Shown here: one piece after another, positions 33,714 to 44,087 of the stretch
How positions within the stretch are numbered: position 1 is the stretch's first letter
How the letters are laid out: each line of letters starts with the position of its first letter
Source: Burkholderiaceae bacterium 26
Lineage (GTDB): Bacteria > Pseudomonadota > Gammaproteobacteria > Burkholderiales > Burkholderiaceae
Direction of reading: 5' to 3'
Length of the DNA stretch: 64,000 bases
NCBI GenBank assembly: GCA_000955795.1
Contig: JYOB01000008.1
Location: 244,561-308,560 of the forward strand
Program-made: the position numbers and the translations under genes
Notes under the pieces: generated by a model
Told to the model about the DNA's origin: nothing
Seen by the model: only the letters and a program-made list of their open reading frames with translations
Database searches by the model: none

Positions 33714-35540
33714 CTAGGCAGTCGTTGCAGCCGTCGGTGCAGCCACCTTGGCCTCGGCGGCGCGCAGGCGGATGTGCAGTTCGCGCAATTGCTTTTCGTC
33801 GACCGGGCTCGGTGCCTGGGTGAGCAGATCCTGCGCACGCTGCGTCTTCGGGAAGGCGATCACGTCGCGGATCGAGTCCGCACCGGCCATCATCGTGACG
33901 ACGCGGTCCAGACCGAACGCGATACCGCCGTGCGGAGGCGCACCGTACTGCAGTGCGTCGAGCAGGAAGCCGAACTTGGCACGCGCTTCCTCATCGTTGA
34001 TCTTCAGCGCGCGGAACACCTTGCTCTGCACTTCTTCGCGGTAGATCCGCACCGAGCCGCCGCCGATTTCCCAGCCGTTGAGCACCATGTCGTAAGCCTT
34101 GGCGATGCACTTGCCCGGATCGGTTTCCAGGTATTCCAGGTGTTCGTCCTTCGGGCTCGTGAACGGGTGGTGCATGGCCACCCAGCGCGCGTCTTCCTCG
34201 TCGTACTCGAACATCGGGAAGTCGATCACCCACAGCGGCTTCCAGGCATCTTCGAACAGCCCGTTGCTCTTGGCAAAGTCCGAATGGCCAACCTTCAGGC
34301 GCAGCGCACCCATCGCGTCGTTGACGACCTTCGCGCGGTCGGCACCGAAGAACAGGATGTCGCCATCTTGTGCGCCGCTACGCTTGAGGATCTCGGCGAT
34401 GGCCGCGTCGTGCAGGTTCTTCACGATCGGCGATTGCAGGCCGTCACGGCCCTTGGCCACTTCGTTGACCTTGATCCAGGCCAGGCCCTTGGCGCCGTAG
34501 ATTTCGACGAACTTGGTGTATGCGTCGATATCGCCACGCGACAGGGAAGCACCACCCGGCACGCGCAGCGCCACAACGCGGCCGCCTTCAGCGTTGGCCG
34601 GGCTCGAGAACACCTTGAAGTCCACGTCCTTCATGGCGTCGGTCAGCTCGGTAAATTCCAGCTTGACGCGCAGGTCCGGCTTGTCGGAACCGAAGCGGGC
34701 CATCGCCTCGCGGAATTCCATCACCGGGAACTTGGCATCCAGCTCAACCGACATGGTGTTCTTGAACACCATGCGGATCATCTCTTCAAACAGGTCGCGG
34801 ATTTCCTGCTCGCTCAGGAACGACGTTTCGCAGTCGATCTGGGTGAATTCGGGCTGGCGGTCAGCACGCAGGTCTTCATCGCGGAAGCACTTGGTGATCT
34901 GGTAGTAGCGGTCAAAGCCCGACACCATCAGCATCTGCTTGAAGAGCTGCGGCGATTGCGGCAGCGCGAAGAACTGGCCGGCGTTCACGCGCGACGGCAC
35001 CAGGTAGTCGCGCGCGCCTTCCGGCGTGCTCTTGGTCAGCATCGGCGTTTCGATGTCGATGAAGCCCTTGTCGTCCAGGTACTTACGCACTTCCATCGCG
35101 ACCTTGTAGCGCAGACGCAGGTTGTACTGCATTTGCGGGCGGCGCAGGTCCAGCACGCGATGCGTCAGGCGCGTGGTTTCCGAGAGGTTGTCGTCGTCCA
35201 GCTGGAACGGCGGCGTGACGGAGGCGTTGAGCACCGTCAGCTCGTGGCACAGCACTTCGACCTTGCCGCTGGTCAGGTTGGCGTTGGTGGTGCCTTCCGG
35301 GCGGGCGCGCACGACGCCCTTCACCTGCAGGCAGAACTCGTTACGCACACCTTCGGCCACCTTGAACATCTCCGGGCGGTCCGGGTCGCACACGACCTGC
35401 ACCAGGCCTTCACGGTCGCGCAGGTCGATGAAGATCACGCCACCGTGGTCACGACGACGATGGGCCCAGCCCGACAGCGTGACGCTCTGGCCGAGCAGTT
35501 GTTCGGTGACCTGACCGCAGTATTGAGTACGCATTTGCAT
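33714..35540 (-). CDS. aspS: Aspartyl-tRNA synthetase
   Basis: Class IIb synthetase, 608 residues from the ATG at 35540 ([10 protein letters not shown]). An alternative ATG two codons later at 35534 is just as plausible. The N-terminal OB-fold (residues 1-110) contains [15 protein letters not shown]. The catalytic core has the motif 2 region [18 protein letters not shown] and motif 3 G-I-A-F-G-L-D-R-V. The bacterial GAD insertion is present. In betaproteobacteria such an enzyme may be non-discriminating and also charge tRNA-Asn; that is known of the group, not seen here. Confidence 0.95.
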   Translation of the reverse strand: MQMRTQYCGQVTEQLLGQSVTLSGWAHRRRDHGGVIFIDLRDREGLVQVVCDPDRPEMFKVAEGVRNEFCLQVKGVVRARPEGTTNANLTSGKVEVLCHELTVLNASVTPPFQLDDDNLSETTRLTHRVLDLRRPQMQYNLRLRYKVAMEVRKYLDDKGFIDIETPMLTKSTPEGARDYLVPSRVNAGQFFALPQSPQLFKQMLMVSGFDRYYQITKCFRDEDLRADRQPEFTQIDCETSFLSEQEIRDLFEEMIRMVFKNTMSVELDAKFPVMEFREAMARFGSDKPDLRVKLEFTELTDAMKDVDFKVFSSPANAEGGRVVALRVPGGASLSRGDIDAYTKFVEIYGAKGLAWIKVNEVAKGRDGLQSPIVKNLHDAAIAEILKRSGAQDGDILFFGADRAKVVNDAMGALRLKVGHSDFAKSNGLFEDAWKPLWVIDFPMFEYDEEDARWVAMHHPFTSPKDEHLEYLETDPGKCIAKAYDMVLNGWEIGGGSVRIYREEVQSKVFRALKINDEEARAKFGFLLDALQYGAPPHGGIAFGLDRVVTMMAGADSIRDVIAFPKTQRAQDLLTQAPSPVDEKQLRELHIRLRAAEAKVAAPTAATTA

Positions 35541-35635
35541 GTTGTGGTTTTCCGCGAAGCGCGCCGCCAAGAAAACGTCGCGCATGAAAGTTGATTGGGG
35601 GCCGGGGTCGATTCGACTTCGTTCGTATCGTCGGC

Positions 35636-36373
35636 TCAGGGTGCCGCGATGGCGCCGCCCTCTGCAGGCAGCGCGGTCGGATTCGAAGGGTCGCGCGGCC
35701 CTTGAGCCGGCGACCGGTCCTCCGTCTGTGGCGAGGCATCGGGCGGGTCCATGCGGCGCGGCAGCGCTTCGGGCGCCACCACCCCCATCGACACGATGTA
35801 CTTGAGTGCCGCATCCACCGTCATGTCCAGCTCGATGGTGTCGGCCTTGGGCATCATCAGGAAGAAGCCCGACGTCGGGTTGGGCGTGGTCGGCACGTAC
35901 ACGCTGACGTACTCGCCCTGCAGATGGTTCTCGACATCACCGCCGGGGCGGCCGGTCAGGAAGGCGATCGTCCACGAGCCTTCGCGCGGGTATTGCACCA
36001 GCAGCGCCTTGCGGAACGCATTGCCGTTGGACGACAGCAGTGTGTCCGACACCTGCTTCACGCTCGAATAGATCGGGCCGACCACAGGAATGCGGCCCAC
36101 GAGCGCCTCCCACCACAGCACCAGCTTCTGGCCGATGAAGTTGTGCGCCAGCACGCCCACGATCAGGATGAACGCCAGCGTGAGAATCGCACCCACGCCG
36201 GGAATGCGCCGGCCAAACAGCTGATCCGGCTGCCATGCCGACGGCAGCAGCGCCAGGCTCTGGTCCATCGTGCCGATGATGAGCGACAGCACCCACAGCG
36301 TGATCGCAAGCGGGACAAGCACCAGAAGACCGGTCAGGAACCATGTCTTGAGTGCGCTGGTTTTCTGTTTCAT
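35636..36373 (-). CDS. DUF502 family membrane protein
   Basis: A 245-residue integral membrane protein with two N-terminal transmembrane helices (about residues 12-32 and 60-85). The DUF502 core has [13 protein letters not shown] near residue 105 and [12 protein letters not shown] near residue 165. The start at 36373 (M-K-Q-K-T-S-A-L) is used, since the upstream frame lies in the FmdB gene. The conserved FmdB - DUF502 - aspS order suggests one transcript. Function unknown. Confidence 0.88.
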   Translation of the reverse strand: MKQKTSALKTWFLTGLLVLVPLAITLWVLSLIIGTMDQSLALLPSAWQPDQLFGRRIPGVGAILTLAFILIVGVLAHNFIGQKLVLWWEALVGRIPVVGPIYSSVKQVSDTLLSSNGNAFRKALLVQYPREGSWTIAFLTGRPGGDVENHLQGEYVSVYVPTTPNPTSGFFLMMPKADTIELDMTVDAALKYIVSMGVVAPEALPRRMDPPDASPQTEDRSPAQGPRDPSNPTALPAEGGAIAAP

Positions 36374-36404
36374 GGGGCGATGGACCGAAAGGTGAGCGAT
36401 GCGA

Positions 36405-36746
36405 TCAGTGGCAAGCGCACGACGTGCCACAGCCACCGGACGCGGCCGGCGTACTGGCACTGGACGACGCGCTGTCCGACGAGGCGGCAGCTGCCGCAGG
36501 CGCAGCAGCGTCCGTCTTGGCCGCCGGACCGGCTGCAGGTGCCGCAGCCGAGGCACCGCCCGAACCGCCGCGGAAGTCCGTCACGTACCAGCCCGAACCC
36601 TTGAGCTGGAAGCCGGCAGCGGTTAGCTGCTTCTTGAACGCCGGCGCGCCGCATGCGGGGCAATCCGTCAGCGGAGCGTCGCTCATCTTCTGCAGCACAT
36701 CTTTGGCGTGGCCGCAGGCGTCGCATCGATAAGCATAGATCGGCAT
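36405..36746 (-). CDS. FmdB-family zinc ribbon protein
   Basis: A 113-residue protein. The N-terminal 45 residues are the FmdB zinc ribbon (M-P-I-Y-A-Y-R-C-D-A-C-G-H, then C-P-A-C-G) with two CxxC pairs. An unusual low-complexity Ala/Ser/Pro linker covers about 70-105, followed by a C-terminal tail G-G-C-G-T-S-C-A-C-H with three Cys and a His, a possible second metal site. The family is regulatory or of unknown function. It is the first gene of the aspS operon. Confidence 0.86.
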   Translation of the reverse strand: MPIYAYRCDACGHAKDVLQKMSDAPLTDCPACGAPAFKKQLTAAGFQLKGSGWYVTDFRGGSGGASAAAPAAGPAAKTDAAAPAAAAASSDSASSSASTPAASGGCGTSCACH

Positions 36747-36994
36747 GGTGTCCTCACCCTGAAACAAACAAATGACAAGAAAGCGATTGGATTGCCCGCG
36801 CTTCCCGCAAACACGGTGCGGGAAATAATGCACACGGGCTCACGCAAGATCGGGGCAGCTGCGCGCCATACAAGTGCTGGCGCGCAAAGCCTTGAATTAT
36901 AAACCCTTTTAGGGGAATTCCCGACCGCAGATTCGGCACGGGCGATGGCGATGTGCGACAAAGTGGCACGCCGCGCACGCCTGCAGCGAGACGC

Positions 36995-38434
36995 TCAGGC
37001 TTGCGTGGCCGCCTTGGTGGTCGGCGCGCGGTTTGCGATCCACTGCGGCCCGAGCGAGCCCAAGACCATCGCGCCGAAGCTGGCCAGGAGGCCAACCAAT
37101 TGTGGCGGAAGCATCGCATCGGGCAGGAACACTTCGCACCAGATCCATGCCGCGAGGCCCAGGATGATGGCCAGCAGACCACCCTGCTTCGTCGCGCGCT
37201 TCCAGAACAGGCCGAAGGCCAGCGGCACGAACGCGGCCACCAGCGTTACCTTGTAAGCACTTTCGACCATGTGGAAGATCGACAGGTGCGAGTTCAGCGC
37301 GAACAGCGTCACCAGCACCGTGAACGTCAGCACCACTGCCTGCATCACGCGCAGGAAGCGCTTGTCGTCCATATTCGGCAACAGCGGGCGCAGCACGTTT
37401 TCGGCAAACGTCACGGACGGCGCCAGCAGCGTCGCGCTCGCGCAGCTCTTGATGGCCGACAGCAGCGCGCCGAAGAACATCACTTGAGCGAAGATCGGCG
37501 CATGCTGCAGCACCAGGTTCGGCAAAATCATCTGCGAATCGGTATCGATGTACTTCGCGACCATCTCCGGGTCAATGAGCGTGGCGGAATACGCCAGGAA
37601 CATCGGCACGAACGCAAACATGAAGTACAGCACGCCGCCCAGCACCGAGGCCGTACCGGCGATGCGCTCGGTGCGCGATGACGTTACCCGCTGGAACACG
37701 TCCTGTTGCGGGATCGAGCCGAGCATCATGGTGATCCACGCCGTCACAAAGCCGACGACCTCGATCGGGTTGAACGCCGGCCAGAACGAGAACTTGCCCG
37801 AAGCCGCCGCGTGCGCCACCACCGTCCCCACGCCACCGGCCTGGCCCGACACCTCCCAGCCGATGTACAGCATGCCGATCACGATGATGATCATCTGGAT
37901 GAAATCCGTCACCGCCACCGACCACATGCCGCCGAACAGCGTGTAGACGAGCACGCTGCCCGCACCGATCATCATCCCGAGGTCTTGCGAAACAGCGCCG
38001 TCAGACACGGTATAGAACACCAGGCCCAGTGCCTTGATCTGCGCCGCCACCCAGCCCAGGTACGACACGACGATGCACAGGGTGGTCAGCGTTTCGGCTG
38101 CGCGGCCAAAACGGTTGCGATAGAAGTCACCAATGGTGAGCAGGTTCATCCGGTACAGCGGCTTGGCGAAGAACAGACCCACCAAGATCAGGCACAGCGA
38201 CGAGCCGAACGGATCGGCCACCACACCGTGCAAGCCATCCTTGAGAAATTCTGCGGGAATCCCAAGCACCGCCTCGGAGCCGAACCAGGTGGCGAACACC
38301 GTGGCGGTCACGACATAGAACGGCAGGCTGCGGCCAGCCACGGCGAAATCGGCGGTACTGCGCACCCGCAGTGCCGCCCACAGGCCGATCCCGACCGAAA
38401 TCACCCAGTAAACAATGACAAACCAGATCAGCAT
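36995..38434 (-). CDS. Sodium:solute symporter family protein
   Basis: A 479-residue transporter of the SSS (PutP/PanF) family with about 13 transmembrane helices. The early conserved regions are present: A-G-R-S-L-P-F-Y near residue 37, F-A-T-W-F-G-S-E near 49 and G-D-F-Y-R-N-R-F-G near 110. The start at 38434 (M-L-I-W-F-V-I-V-Y) is chosen because the upstream frame is not hydrophobic. The substrate cannot be told from sequence; no catabolic genes are adjacent. Confidence 0.87.
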   Translation of the reverse strand: MLIWFVIVYWVISVGIGLWAALRVRSTADFAVAGRSLPFYVVTATVFATWFGSEAVLGIPAEFLKDGLHGVVADPFGSSLCLILVGLFFAKPLYRMNLLTIGDFYRNRFGRAAETLTTLCIVVSYLGWVAAQIKALGLVFYTVSDGAVSQDLGMMIGAGSVLVYTLFGGMWSVAVTDFIQMIIIVIGMLYIGWEVSGQAGGVGTVVAHAAASGKFSFWPAFNPIEVVGFVTAWITMMLGSIPQQDVFQRVTSSRTERIAGTASVLGGVLYFMFAFVPMFLAYSATLIDPEMVAKYIDTDSQMILPNLVLQHAPIFAQVMFFGALLSAIKSCASATLLAPSVTFAENVLRPLLPNMDDKRFLRVMQAVVLTFTVLVTLFALNSHLSIFHMVESAYKVTLVAAFVPLAFGLFWKRATKQGGLLAIILGLAAWIWCEVFLPDAMLPPQLVGLLASFGAMVLGSLGPQWIANRAPTTKAATQA

Positions 38435-38665
38435 GGCAGCGCAGAAAGAAGCTGAAAAACCCCATGGCAGCCCGGTTTTGGGCCCAGGGGCGCCGGGCAA
38501 AGTGGCCGGATTATAGCGATGGGACCGCGCGCCGGGGCATCGGTGCGACCACGAAGGCGGCCCCGTTTGCCAGAATTTTGAGCGACGGCCCGCAACGGGC
38601 GCCGGCAGGCTTTTTGTTGACCACGACCCATGTTGCTTCGCACCAACACTGGCCGGGCAAACGCA

Positions 38666-39295
38666 TCAATCGGCGCGGCGGCGCCAGACTTGCCAGCGCT
38701 CGCGCCCGGCGAACACCGGAATCGAATCGGCCTCGGCGATGGGCATATCGCTGATGCGCTCGAACGCGGGCGATAGCAGCCCATCCAACTCAGGTTGCGT
38801 GGTCTCGAACGGCGGCCCCTTGGGCGCTGCCTCCCGGCCTTCCACCACGGCAAAGAAGCCGGCCAGCAAGCCGCCTGGCGGCAGCAGTTTTGCCACCTGC
38901 GCAGCGTAATCGGGCCACAGACGACGCGGCATGGCGCACAGGAAAGCGCGTTCGTAGATCCATTGCACCGGACGCGGCGGCGAAAAGCGGAAGAAATCCG
39001 CCAACTCCACCACGCCGGCATGCGGGCCCAGCAGGGTCTTGGCCGATGCCACGGCACTTGGCGCAAAGTCGATGGCCGTAACCGGCCAACCGCGGTCCGC
39101 CAGCCAGCCGGCCTCATAGGCGTTGCCGCAACCGGGAATCAGCGTGGAAAGCGGCGCAGGCTGCGCTTCACAGAATTGCCGGAACGCCGCGGGCACACCG
39201 GCGGCATCCCAGGGCGTGTGCTCGCGGCTGAACCGCTCGTCCCAGAAGGCGGGATCGGCGGCATCACGGGATTGGAAGACGGGCGGTTGGGCCAT
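38666..39295 (-). CDS. Thiopurine S-methyltransferase-like SAM-dependent methyltransferase
   Basis: A 209-residue class I methyltransferase. The TPMT-type N-terminus W-D-E-R-F-S-R-E-H-T-P-W-D is followed by the SAM-binding motif I-P-G-C-G-N-A-Y-E near residue 53 and V-T-A-I-D-F-A-P-S. The family methylates thiols, and in some bacteria selenium or tellurium oxyanions. The start at 39295 (M-A-Q-P-P-V-F) is used. It follows ubiB by 23 bp on the same strand, so a role linked to ubiquinone is possible but not suggested by the family. Confidence 0.85.
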   Translation of the reverse strand: MAQPPVFQSRDAADPAFWDERFSREHTPWDAAGVPAAFRQFCEAQPAPLSTLIPGCGNAYEAGWLADRGWPVTAIDFAPSAVASAKTLLGPHAGVVELADFFRFSPPRPVQWIYERAFLCAMPRRLWPDYAAQVAKLLPPGGLLAGFFAVVEGREAAPKGPPFETTQPELDGLLSPAFERISDMPIAEADSIPVFAGRERWQVWRRRAD

Positions 39296-39318
39296 GGCAC
39301 TCAGAAGGTGAGGACAGA

Positions 39319-40896
39319 TCAGTAGCGGGCCATCCAGGCCAGCACATGCGTGGCGACGATGCCGACCGCGAAACCACCGACGAACAACAGCGCGGCAGAC
39401 AACAGCCGGTTCGTGCGCTTTTGCTCGGCAAGCAGTGCGGTCAGCGCCGCGGTCTGCGCATTGCCGTCCTCCCGGGAGCGGCGATCCAGAATCTGGTACA
39501 CCAGGCGCGGGAAGTCGGGCAGCTTGTTGGCCCACTGCGGCACCTCGACCTTCAGGCGCTCGACAAAACCGCGCCAGCCGATCTGCTCGTGCATCCAGCG
39601 TTCGAGGAATGGCTTGGCCGTCTTCCACAGGTCCAGATCCGGATCGAGCTGGCGGCCAAGGCCCTCGACGTTAAGCAGGGTCTTCTGCAGTAGGACGAGC
39701 TGCGGCTGCACTTCCACGTTGAAGCGGCGCGAAGTCTGGAACAGCCGCATCAGCACCAGACCCAGCGAAATTTCACCCAGCGGCCGATCGAAATACGGCT
39801 CGCAGCATGCGCGGATGGCGCCTTCCAGCTCTTCCACGCGCGTCGCTTCCGGCGCCCAGCCGGACTCGATGTGCAGCACCGCCACGCGGTGGTAGTCGCG
39901 CTGGAAGAACGCCAGGAAGTTCTGCGCGAGGTAGTTCTTGTCGAACTCCGACAGCGCCCCGACGATGCCGAAATCCAGCGCGATATAGCGGCCCAGCGTC
40001 TCGGGTGCCACGCTCACAAGGATGTTGCCGGGGTGCATGTCGGCATGGAAAAACCCGTCGCGGAAGACCTGTGTGAAGAAAATCTCCACGCCGTCGCGCG
40101 CGAGCTTGTGCATGTCGACGCCGGCGGCGCGCAGCTCTTCGGTGTGCGAGATCCGCATGCCGTGCATGCGCTCCATCACGAACACCTCAGACGTGCACCA
40201 ATCCCAGAAAACCTCGGGCACCAGCAGCAGGTCGGACTTGGCAAAATTGCGGCGCAACTGGCTGGCGTTGGCCGCCTCGCGCATCAGATCAAGCTCGTCG
40301 TGCAGGTACTTGTCAAACTCGGCGACCACCTCGCGCGGCTTCAGGCGCTTAGCATCGGCCCACAGCTTTTCCATCCAGGTAGCGAGGTCCCGCATGAGCG
40401 CGAGGTCGCTGTCGATCACGGGCAGCATGCCCGGGCGCAGCACCTTGACCGCCACCTCGCGGCCGTCGTCCGGGCCGCCGCGCAACGTGGCGAAATGCAC
40501 CTGCGCGATCGACGCGCTCGCCACCGGATGATGATCGAAACGATGGAACAGCGCAGACAGCGGCTTGCCGAGCGATTTCTCCACGATGGCCGCCGCCACC
40601 TTCGGGTCAAACGGCGGTACGCGATCCTGCAGCTTGGCCAGTTCGTCAGCCACGTCGGGGGGCAGCAGATCGCGCCGTGTTGATAGCACCTGCCCGAACT
40701 TCACGAAGATGGGGCCGAGCTGCTCCAGCGCCAGTCGCAGGCGCTCACCGCGCGGGAGCTTGGGTTTGCGGCCCAGCGTCAGCAGCCAGACCAGCGCGCG
40801 AATGCGGCGGCTCTTGAAGCCCGACAACGCGAGCTGATCCAGCCCGTAATACAGGATGACGAAAACGATCTTGCCCAGCCGGAATAAGCGCGTCAT
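39319..40896 (-). CDS. ubiB: Ubiquinone biosynthesis ATPase/kinase-like protein UbiB
   Basis: A 525-residue ABC1/ADCK-family atypical kinase needed for ubiquinone synthesis, probably extracting lipid intermediates from the membrane. The diagnostic K-F-G-Q motif is near residue 66, the ATP-site lysine is in E-V-A-V-K-V, and [12 protein letters not shown] is near residue 280 with D-F-G-I-V-G after it. Two C-terminal transmembrane helices end at W-M-A-R-Y. The start overlaps the ubiJ stop by ATGA. Confidence 0.95.
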   Translation of the reverse strand: MTRLFRLGKIVFVILYYGLDQLALSGFKSRRIRALVWLLTLGRKPKLPRGERLRLALEQLGPIFVKFGQVLSTRRDLLPPDVADELAKLQDRVPPFDPKVAAAIVEKSLGKPLSALFHRFDHHPVASASIAQVHFATLRGGPDDGREVAVKVLRPGMLPVIDSDLALMRDLATWMEKLWADAKRLKPREVVAEFDKYLHDELDLMREAANASQLRRNFAKSDLLLVPEVFWDWCTSEVFVMERMHGMRISHTEELRAAGVDMHKLARDGVEIFFTQVFRDGFFHADMHPGNILVSVAPETLGRYIALDFGIVGALSEFDKNYLAQNFLAFFQRDYHRVAVLHIESGWAPEATRVEELEGAIRACCEPYFDRPLGEISLGLVLMRLFQTSRRFNVEVQPQLVLLQKTLLNVEGLGRQLDPDLDLWKTAKPFLERWMHEQIGWRGFVERLKVEVPQWANKLPDFPRLVYQILDRRSREDGNAQTAALTALLAEQKRTNRLLSAALLFVGGFAVGIVATHVLAWMARY

Positions 40897-41549
40897 GCCG
40901 ATTCACCCTGACGGATGGTCCGGATGGCCGGTCGTGGGGATTTTTCGAGCCGCTCCAGCCGCTTGGCCAGACGCGCTTCGGCATCACGCAGTGCCGCCAC
41001 ATCGGCGGCGAACTGCGCGAGGCGCGCATGGCGCACGAGCGTCGGTTGCTCATCGGTCAGGTACGACGCCACCGATTCCGCCAGCGAACGACTGACGCGC
41101 GTGGCCTCGGTGCGGGCGGCCTGCGCGCCGCTGACCATACGCTGCGCGATCACATCGCCAAACACGCGCGAGAGATCTTCCGCCGCATCCCAGCGCAGAT
41201 TGCGCAGCAGCGTGGACAGCACGTTGGCGAACTCGGCCTCGCCCTCGATACGCACGTGCTTGAGCACAGCGGCCTGGCCGCCCGTGGCGTAATCGCCTGC
41301 AGCGGCCGCCAGCGGCACGACAACAGTCACAGCCGGTTCAACATCAGGGTCGGGAGCGGTCACCAAGCCGGTGGCATCCACCTGCAACGTCATCGACATG
41401 GGCGCCAAGTCAAAGTGTGCGACGCGACCCGCGAACGGCCGCAGTGTCTCCTGCGCCCAGGGCTCCTGGCGTAGCAGATGGTTGAGCGCGAGCAGCAGCG
41501 GCTGCATCAGCACAAGCGGAAACGGAGACGAAGTGGCTGTCGAGGACAT
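40893..41549 (-). CDS. ubiJ: Ubiquinone biosynthesis accessory factor UbiJ (SCP2 domain)
   Basis: A 218-residue lipid-binding protein that holds ubiquinone intermediates in the soluble Ubi complex. An SCP2-like domain fills about residues 20-110 and a helical C-terminal half (110-210) with coiled-coil character follows. It directly precedes and overlaps ubiB. In enterobacteria the order is ubiE-ubiJ-ubiB; here ubiE lies two genes upstream, with a Tim44-like gene and terminator between. Confidence 0.88.
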   Translation of the reverse strand: MSSTATSSPFPLVLMQPLLLALNHLLRQEPWAQETLRPFAGRVAHFDLAPMSMTLQVDATGLVTAPDPDVEPAVTVVVPLAAAAGDYATGGQAAVLKHVRIEGEAEFANVLSTLLRNLRWDAAEDLSRVFGDVIAQRMVSGAQAARTEATRVSRSLAESVASYLTDEQPTLVRHARLAQFAADVAALRDAEARLAKRLERLEKSPRPAIRTIRQGESA

Positions 41550-41609
41550 GCGGTGATGGTGCGCAAAAACAGCAAGAAAACAGCAAGAAGCGGGCTGGCG
41601 GCGGGCGAC

Positions 41610-41641
41610 AAAAAAGGGCCCGAACCAAACGGTCGGGCCCT
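41610..41641 (-). terminator. Terminator of the Tim44-like gene
   Basis: A 9-bp stem AGGGCCCGA/TCGGGCCCT (41615-41641) with a 9-nt loop, followed on the minus strand by T5. It separates the Tim44-like gene from ubiJ. Confidence 0.88.
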
Positions 41642-41696
41642 ATTTTACGGGGAATGTTGAAACGGCCGTTTTGCGGCGCTTCAAGTTGTTACAGCA

Positions 41697-42725
41697 TCAC
41701 TGCAGCTGTTGGATACCCGCCAACACCCAGCCACCCGCACCCTGCGTCGGCTTGGTCAAGTTCCATACCTCGGCAAACGGCTGTGCGGGCGCGTTGGCTT
41801 CTTCGCGGATCATGCCCGAGAAGCGCACGCTCGCGAGGTACTCGGCGGCTTGCGTTTCGATGCCCAGCATTTCGGCTTCGACCGAAACCACGTCGGTCTT
41901 GTTGGGCGACGTGCCGCGGTCAGCCAGATCCATTTTGATCTCGGCAAACATCTCCGGCGTGGTGAACTCGCGGATGTCGTTGAGATTGCCGGCATCCCAA
42001 GCAGCCTGCAGGCGGATGAAGTAGACCTTGGCGTTGCGCAGGAAAGCTTGCGTGTCGAAATCCGCTGGCACGCCCCACGGCTGCTGCGGTGCGGCCGCAG
42101 CAGGCTGCGCGTTGATGGCCTGCGCGCCGGAAGCCGCCGGACCACCCAGGTTCCACGACTGTGCAGCGGTTGCCGCGCCAGCGCCCAGGCCCGACGTGTT
42201 GCCGGTGTTCAGCGATGCGGCGGCCGGTGCGGCAGGTTGCGGCACGTACGGCTCACGGTCGCCGCCCAGCGACGGGCCACCCGTGGCATAGGCCGGACCT
42301 TGCGGACGGCTGCCGCGCACCTTACGGATGATCCACATCACCACGAAGGCGACGAGCGCGATCAGGATCAGGTTCGACAGCAGCGAGGCGAGGCCCGCGC
42401 CCAGACCGAACTTCGACAGCAGATAACCGATACCCAGACCGGCTGCCAGGCCACCCAGCATGCCGCCCCAGTTACGTCCAGGCTTTGCCGCCGGCGCGGC
42501 CGGAGTCGGCGCAGCTGGCGAGGGTTGCGCAGCCGGTGCGGCCTGCTGTGTCGGCGACGGCGTTGTGGCCGGCGGCGTCTGTTGGCGTTGCGTCACGGTA
42601 GACGATTGCTTGCCGATGCTGCGGCTGCCACCCATGCGCTTGGCGTTGGCGTCAATTGCCGTGCCCAGTGCGAGCGTCGCGACCAGCGCGCCCGCCATCA
42701 ATTTTCCACCCCAATGCAAACTCAT
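41697..42725 (-). CDS. Tim44-like domain membrane protein
   Basis: A 342-residue protein. An N-terminal hydrophobic segment or signal (about residues 8-28, G-A-L-V-A-T-L-A-L-G-T-A-I-D-A-N-A) is followed by a Pro/Ala/Gln-rich linker. Two further hydrophobic stretches (Gly-rich, about 75-95, and L-I-L-I-A-L-V-A-F-V-V-M-W near 105-120) and another low-complexity linker follow. A C-terminal Tim44-like domain spans about 220-342. The start at 42725 (M-S-L-H-W-G-G-K-L) is used. In bacteria the domain's function is not settled; a role in membrane stress or cardiolipin binding has been suggested for the family. Confidence 0.83.
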   Translation of the reverse strand: MSLHWGGKLMAGALVATLALGTAIDANAKRMGGSRSIGKQSSTVTQRQQTPPATTPSPTQQAAPAAQPSPAAPTPAAPAAKPGRNWGGMLGGLAAGLGIGYLLSKFGLGAGLASLLSNLILIALVAFVVMWIIRKVRGSRPQGPAYATGGPSLGGDREPYVPQPAAPAAASLNTGNTSGLGAGAATAAQSWNLGGPAASGAQAINAQPAAAAPQQPWGVPADFDTQAFLRNAKVYFIRLQAAWDAGNLNDIREFTTPEMFAEIKMDLADRGTSPNKTDVVSVEAEMLGIETQAAEYLASVRFSGMIREEANAPAQPFAEVWNLTKPTQGAGGWVLAGIQQLQ

Positions 42726-42852
42726 CGCTGTCTTCTCTCCAATGGCAGTGACGCCATTAGATGAAGACGTCAATGCGGAAATTCAATGTGAAGGATCGTG
42801 GCATATCGCCGCAGCGCGCTACATCGCCCATCTGGTGGAACGACGGAAACAC

Positions 42853-43584
42853 TTAGAGGCGACGGCCAACGTGCAGAGCCACGACACCCGCTGTCAGATT
42901 GAAGTATTCGACCGAGTCCAATCCGGCCTGTTCCATCATCTGCTTGAGCGTTTCCTGATCCGGGTGCATGCGGATGGACTCGGCCAGGTAGCGGTAGCTC
43001 TCTGGGTCGCCCGCCACTTTGCTACCCAGCCACGGCAGCACCTTGAACGAGTACACGTCGTAGGCCTTCTCCAACGGCTGCCACACCTTGGAGAACTCCA
43101 GCACCATGACCTTGCCCCCCGGCTTCACTACGCGGCGCATTTCTGCGAGCGCGCGATCCTTGTGCGTCATGTTGCGCAAGCCGAATGCCACTGTCACCAC
43201 ATCGAAGTAAGCATTCGGAAAGGGAATGTGCTCGGCGTCGCACAGCGCGGTTGGGGTGAGCACACCGGCATCGAGCAGGCGGTCACGGCCGACGCGCAGC
43301 ATCGACTCGTTGATGTCCGTCAGCCACACCTCCCCGGTGGGGCCGGCTTGGCGCGCAAAGGCCTTGGCAAGATCACCTGTGCCGCCGGCAATATCGAGCA
43401 CCTTATAGCCCGGGCGCACCGCTGCCTGGGCGATAGTGAACATCTTCCACACGCGATGTAGGCCACCGGACATCAGGTCGTTCATCACGTCGTACTTGCT
43501 AGCGACGGAATGGAACACGCCGGCAACCTTGCCGGCCTTCTCCTGCTCATCGACCTGCTGGAATCCGAAGTGGGTTTGGCTCAT
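42853..43584 (-). CDS. ubiE: Ubiquinone/menaquinone biosynthesis C-methyltransferase
   Basis: A 243-residue SAM-dependent C-methyltransferase acting on 2-octaprenyl-6-methoxy-benzoquinol. The UbiE blocks are present: [17 protein letters not shown] near residue 30, D-I-A-G-G-T-G-D near residue 70, F-G-L-R-N near residue 145 and [12 protein letters not shown] near residue 165. The start at 43584 gives the normal length. Neighbours DUF971 and Tim44-like genes flank it on the same strand. Confidence 0.95.
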   Translation of the reverse strand: MSQTHFGFQQVDEQEKAGKVAGVFHSVASKYDVMNDLMSGGLHRVWKMFTIAQAAVRPGYKVLDIAGGTGDLAKAFARQAGPTGEVWLTDINESMLRVGRDRLLDAGVLTPTALCDAEHIPFPNAYFDVVTVAFGLRNMTHKDRALAEMRRVVKPGGKVMVLEFSKVWQPLEKAYDVYSFKVLPWLGSKVAGDPESYRYLAESIRMHPDQETLKQMMEQAGLDSVEYFNLTAGVVALHVGRRL

Positions 43585-43636
43585 GACAGAAAGGGATACG
43601 GATGCAGCGCGCAGGCGCTGCGAAGTGAATCGGGGA

Positions 43637-44053
43637 TCAGTGGCTGTGGCCGCAGGCGTGGCCAGCGTTCTCTGCCATCGGGGCGTCACGGTCGAGGCCG
43701 GCTGCGGCCAGGCGATCGAGATACGCCTGCCACAGCGCGTCGCGCTCAATGCCGAGGCGGTACAGGTAGGCCCAATCGAAGATGCCGGAATTGTGGCCGT
43801 CGGAGAACAGCGGCCGGATCGCGTAATTGCCAACCGGCTCGACGCCGACGATGCCCACATCGCGCTTGCCCGTCTGCAGAACTTCCTGACCAGGGCCATG
43901 CCCCTGCACTTCGGCCGACGGCGACAGCACGCGCAAGTATTCGAACGGCAGGCTGAACTGCTTGCCATCGGCAAAGGCGATCTCCAGCACGCGCGATTGC
44001 GTATGCACGGTGATGCCGGTCGGGTGCGGGGTGTCGGCGGAAAGTCCGGCCAT
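43637..44053 (-). CDS. DUF971 family protein
   Basis: A 138-residue protein equal to a lone N-terminal domain of gamma-butyrobetaine hydroxylase, a domain known to bind zinc in the eukaryotic enzyme. Typical strands are [24 protein letters not shown] and [13 protein letters not shown]. The C-terminus is His/Cys-rich (A-C-G-H-S-H). It lies 52 bp upstream of ubiE on the same strand; that pairing recurs in betaproteobacteria to my knowledge, but the function is unknown. Confidence 0.85.
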   Translation of the reverse strand: MAGLSADTPHPTGITVHTQSRVLEIAFADGKQFSLPFEYLRVLSPSAEVQGHGPGQEVLQTGKRDVGIVGVEPVGNYAIRPLFSDGHNSGIFDWAYLYRLGIERDALWQAYLDRLAAAGLDRDAPMAENAGHACGHSH

Positions 44054-44087
44054 GGAAAGCGTCTCGTCGAGTCAAAAAAACTGTGTT

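Noticed and set aside
33615-35594. A 659-codon open frame opposite aspS
   Set aside because: Shadow of aspS, which shows all class II synthetase motifs.
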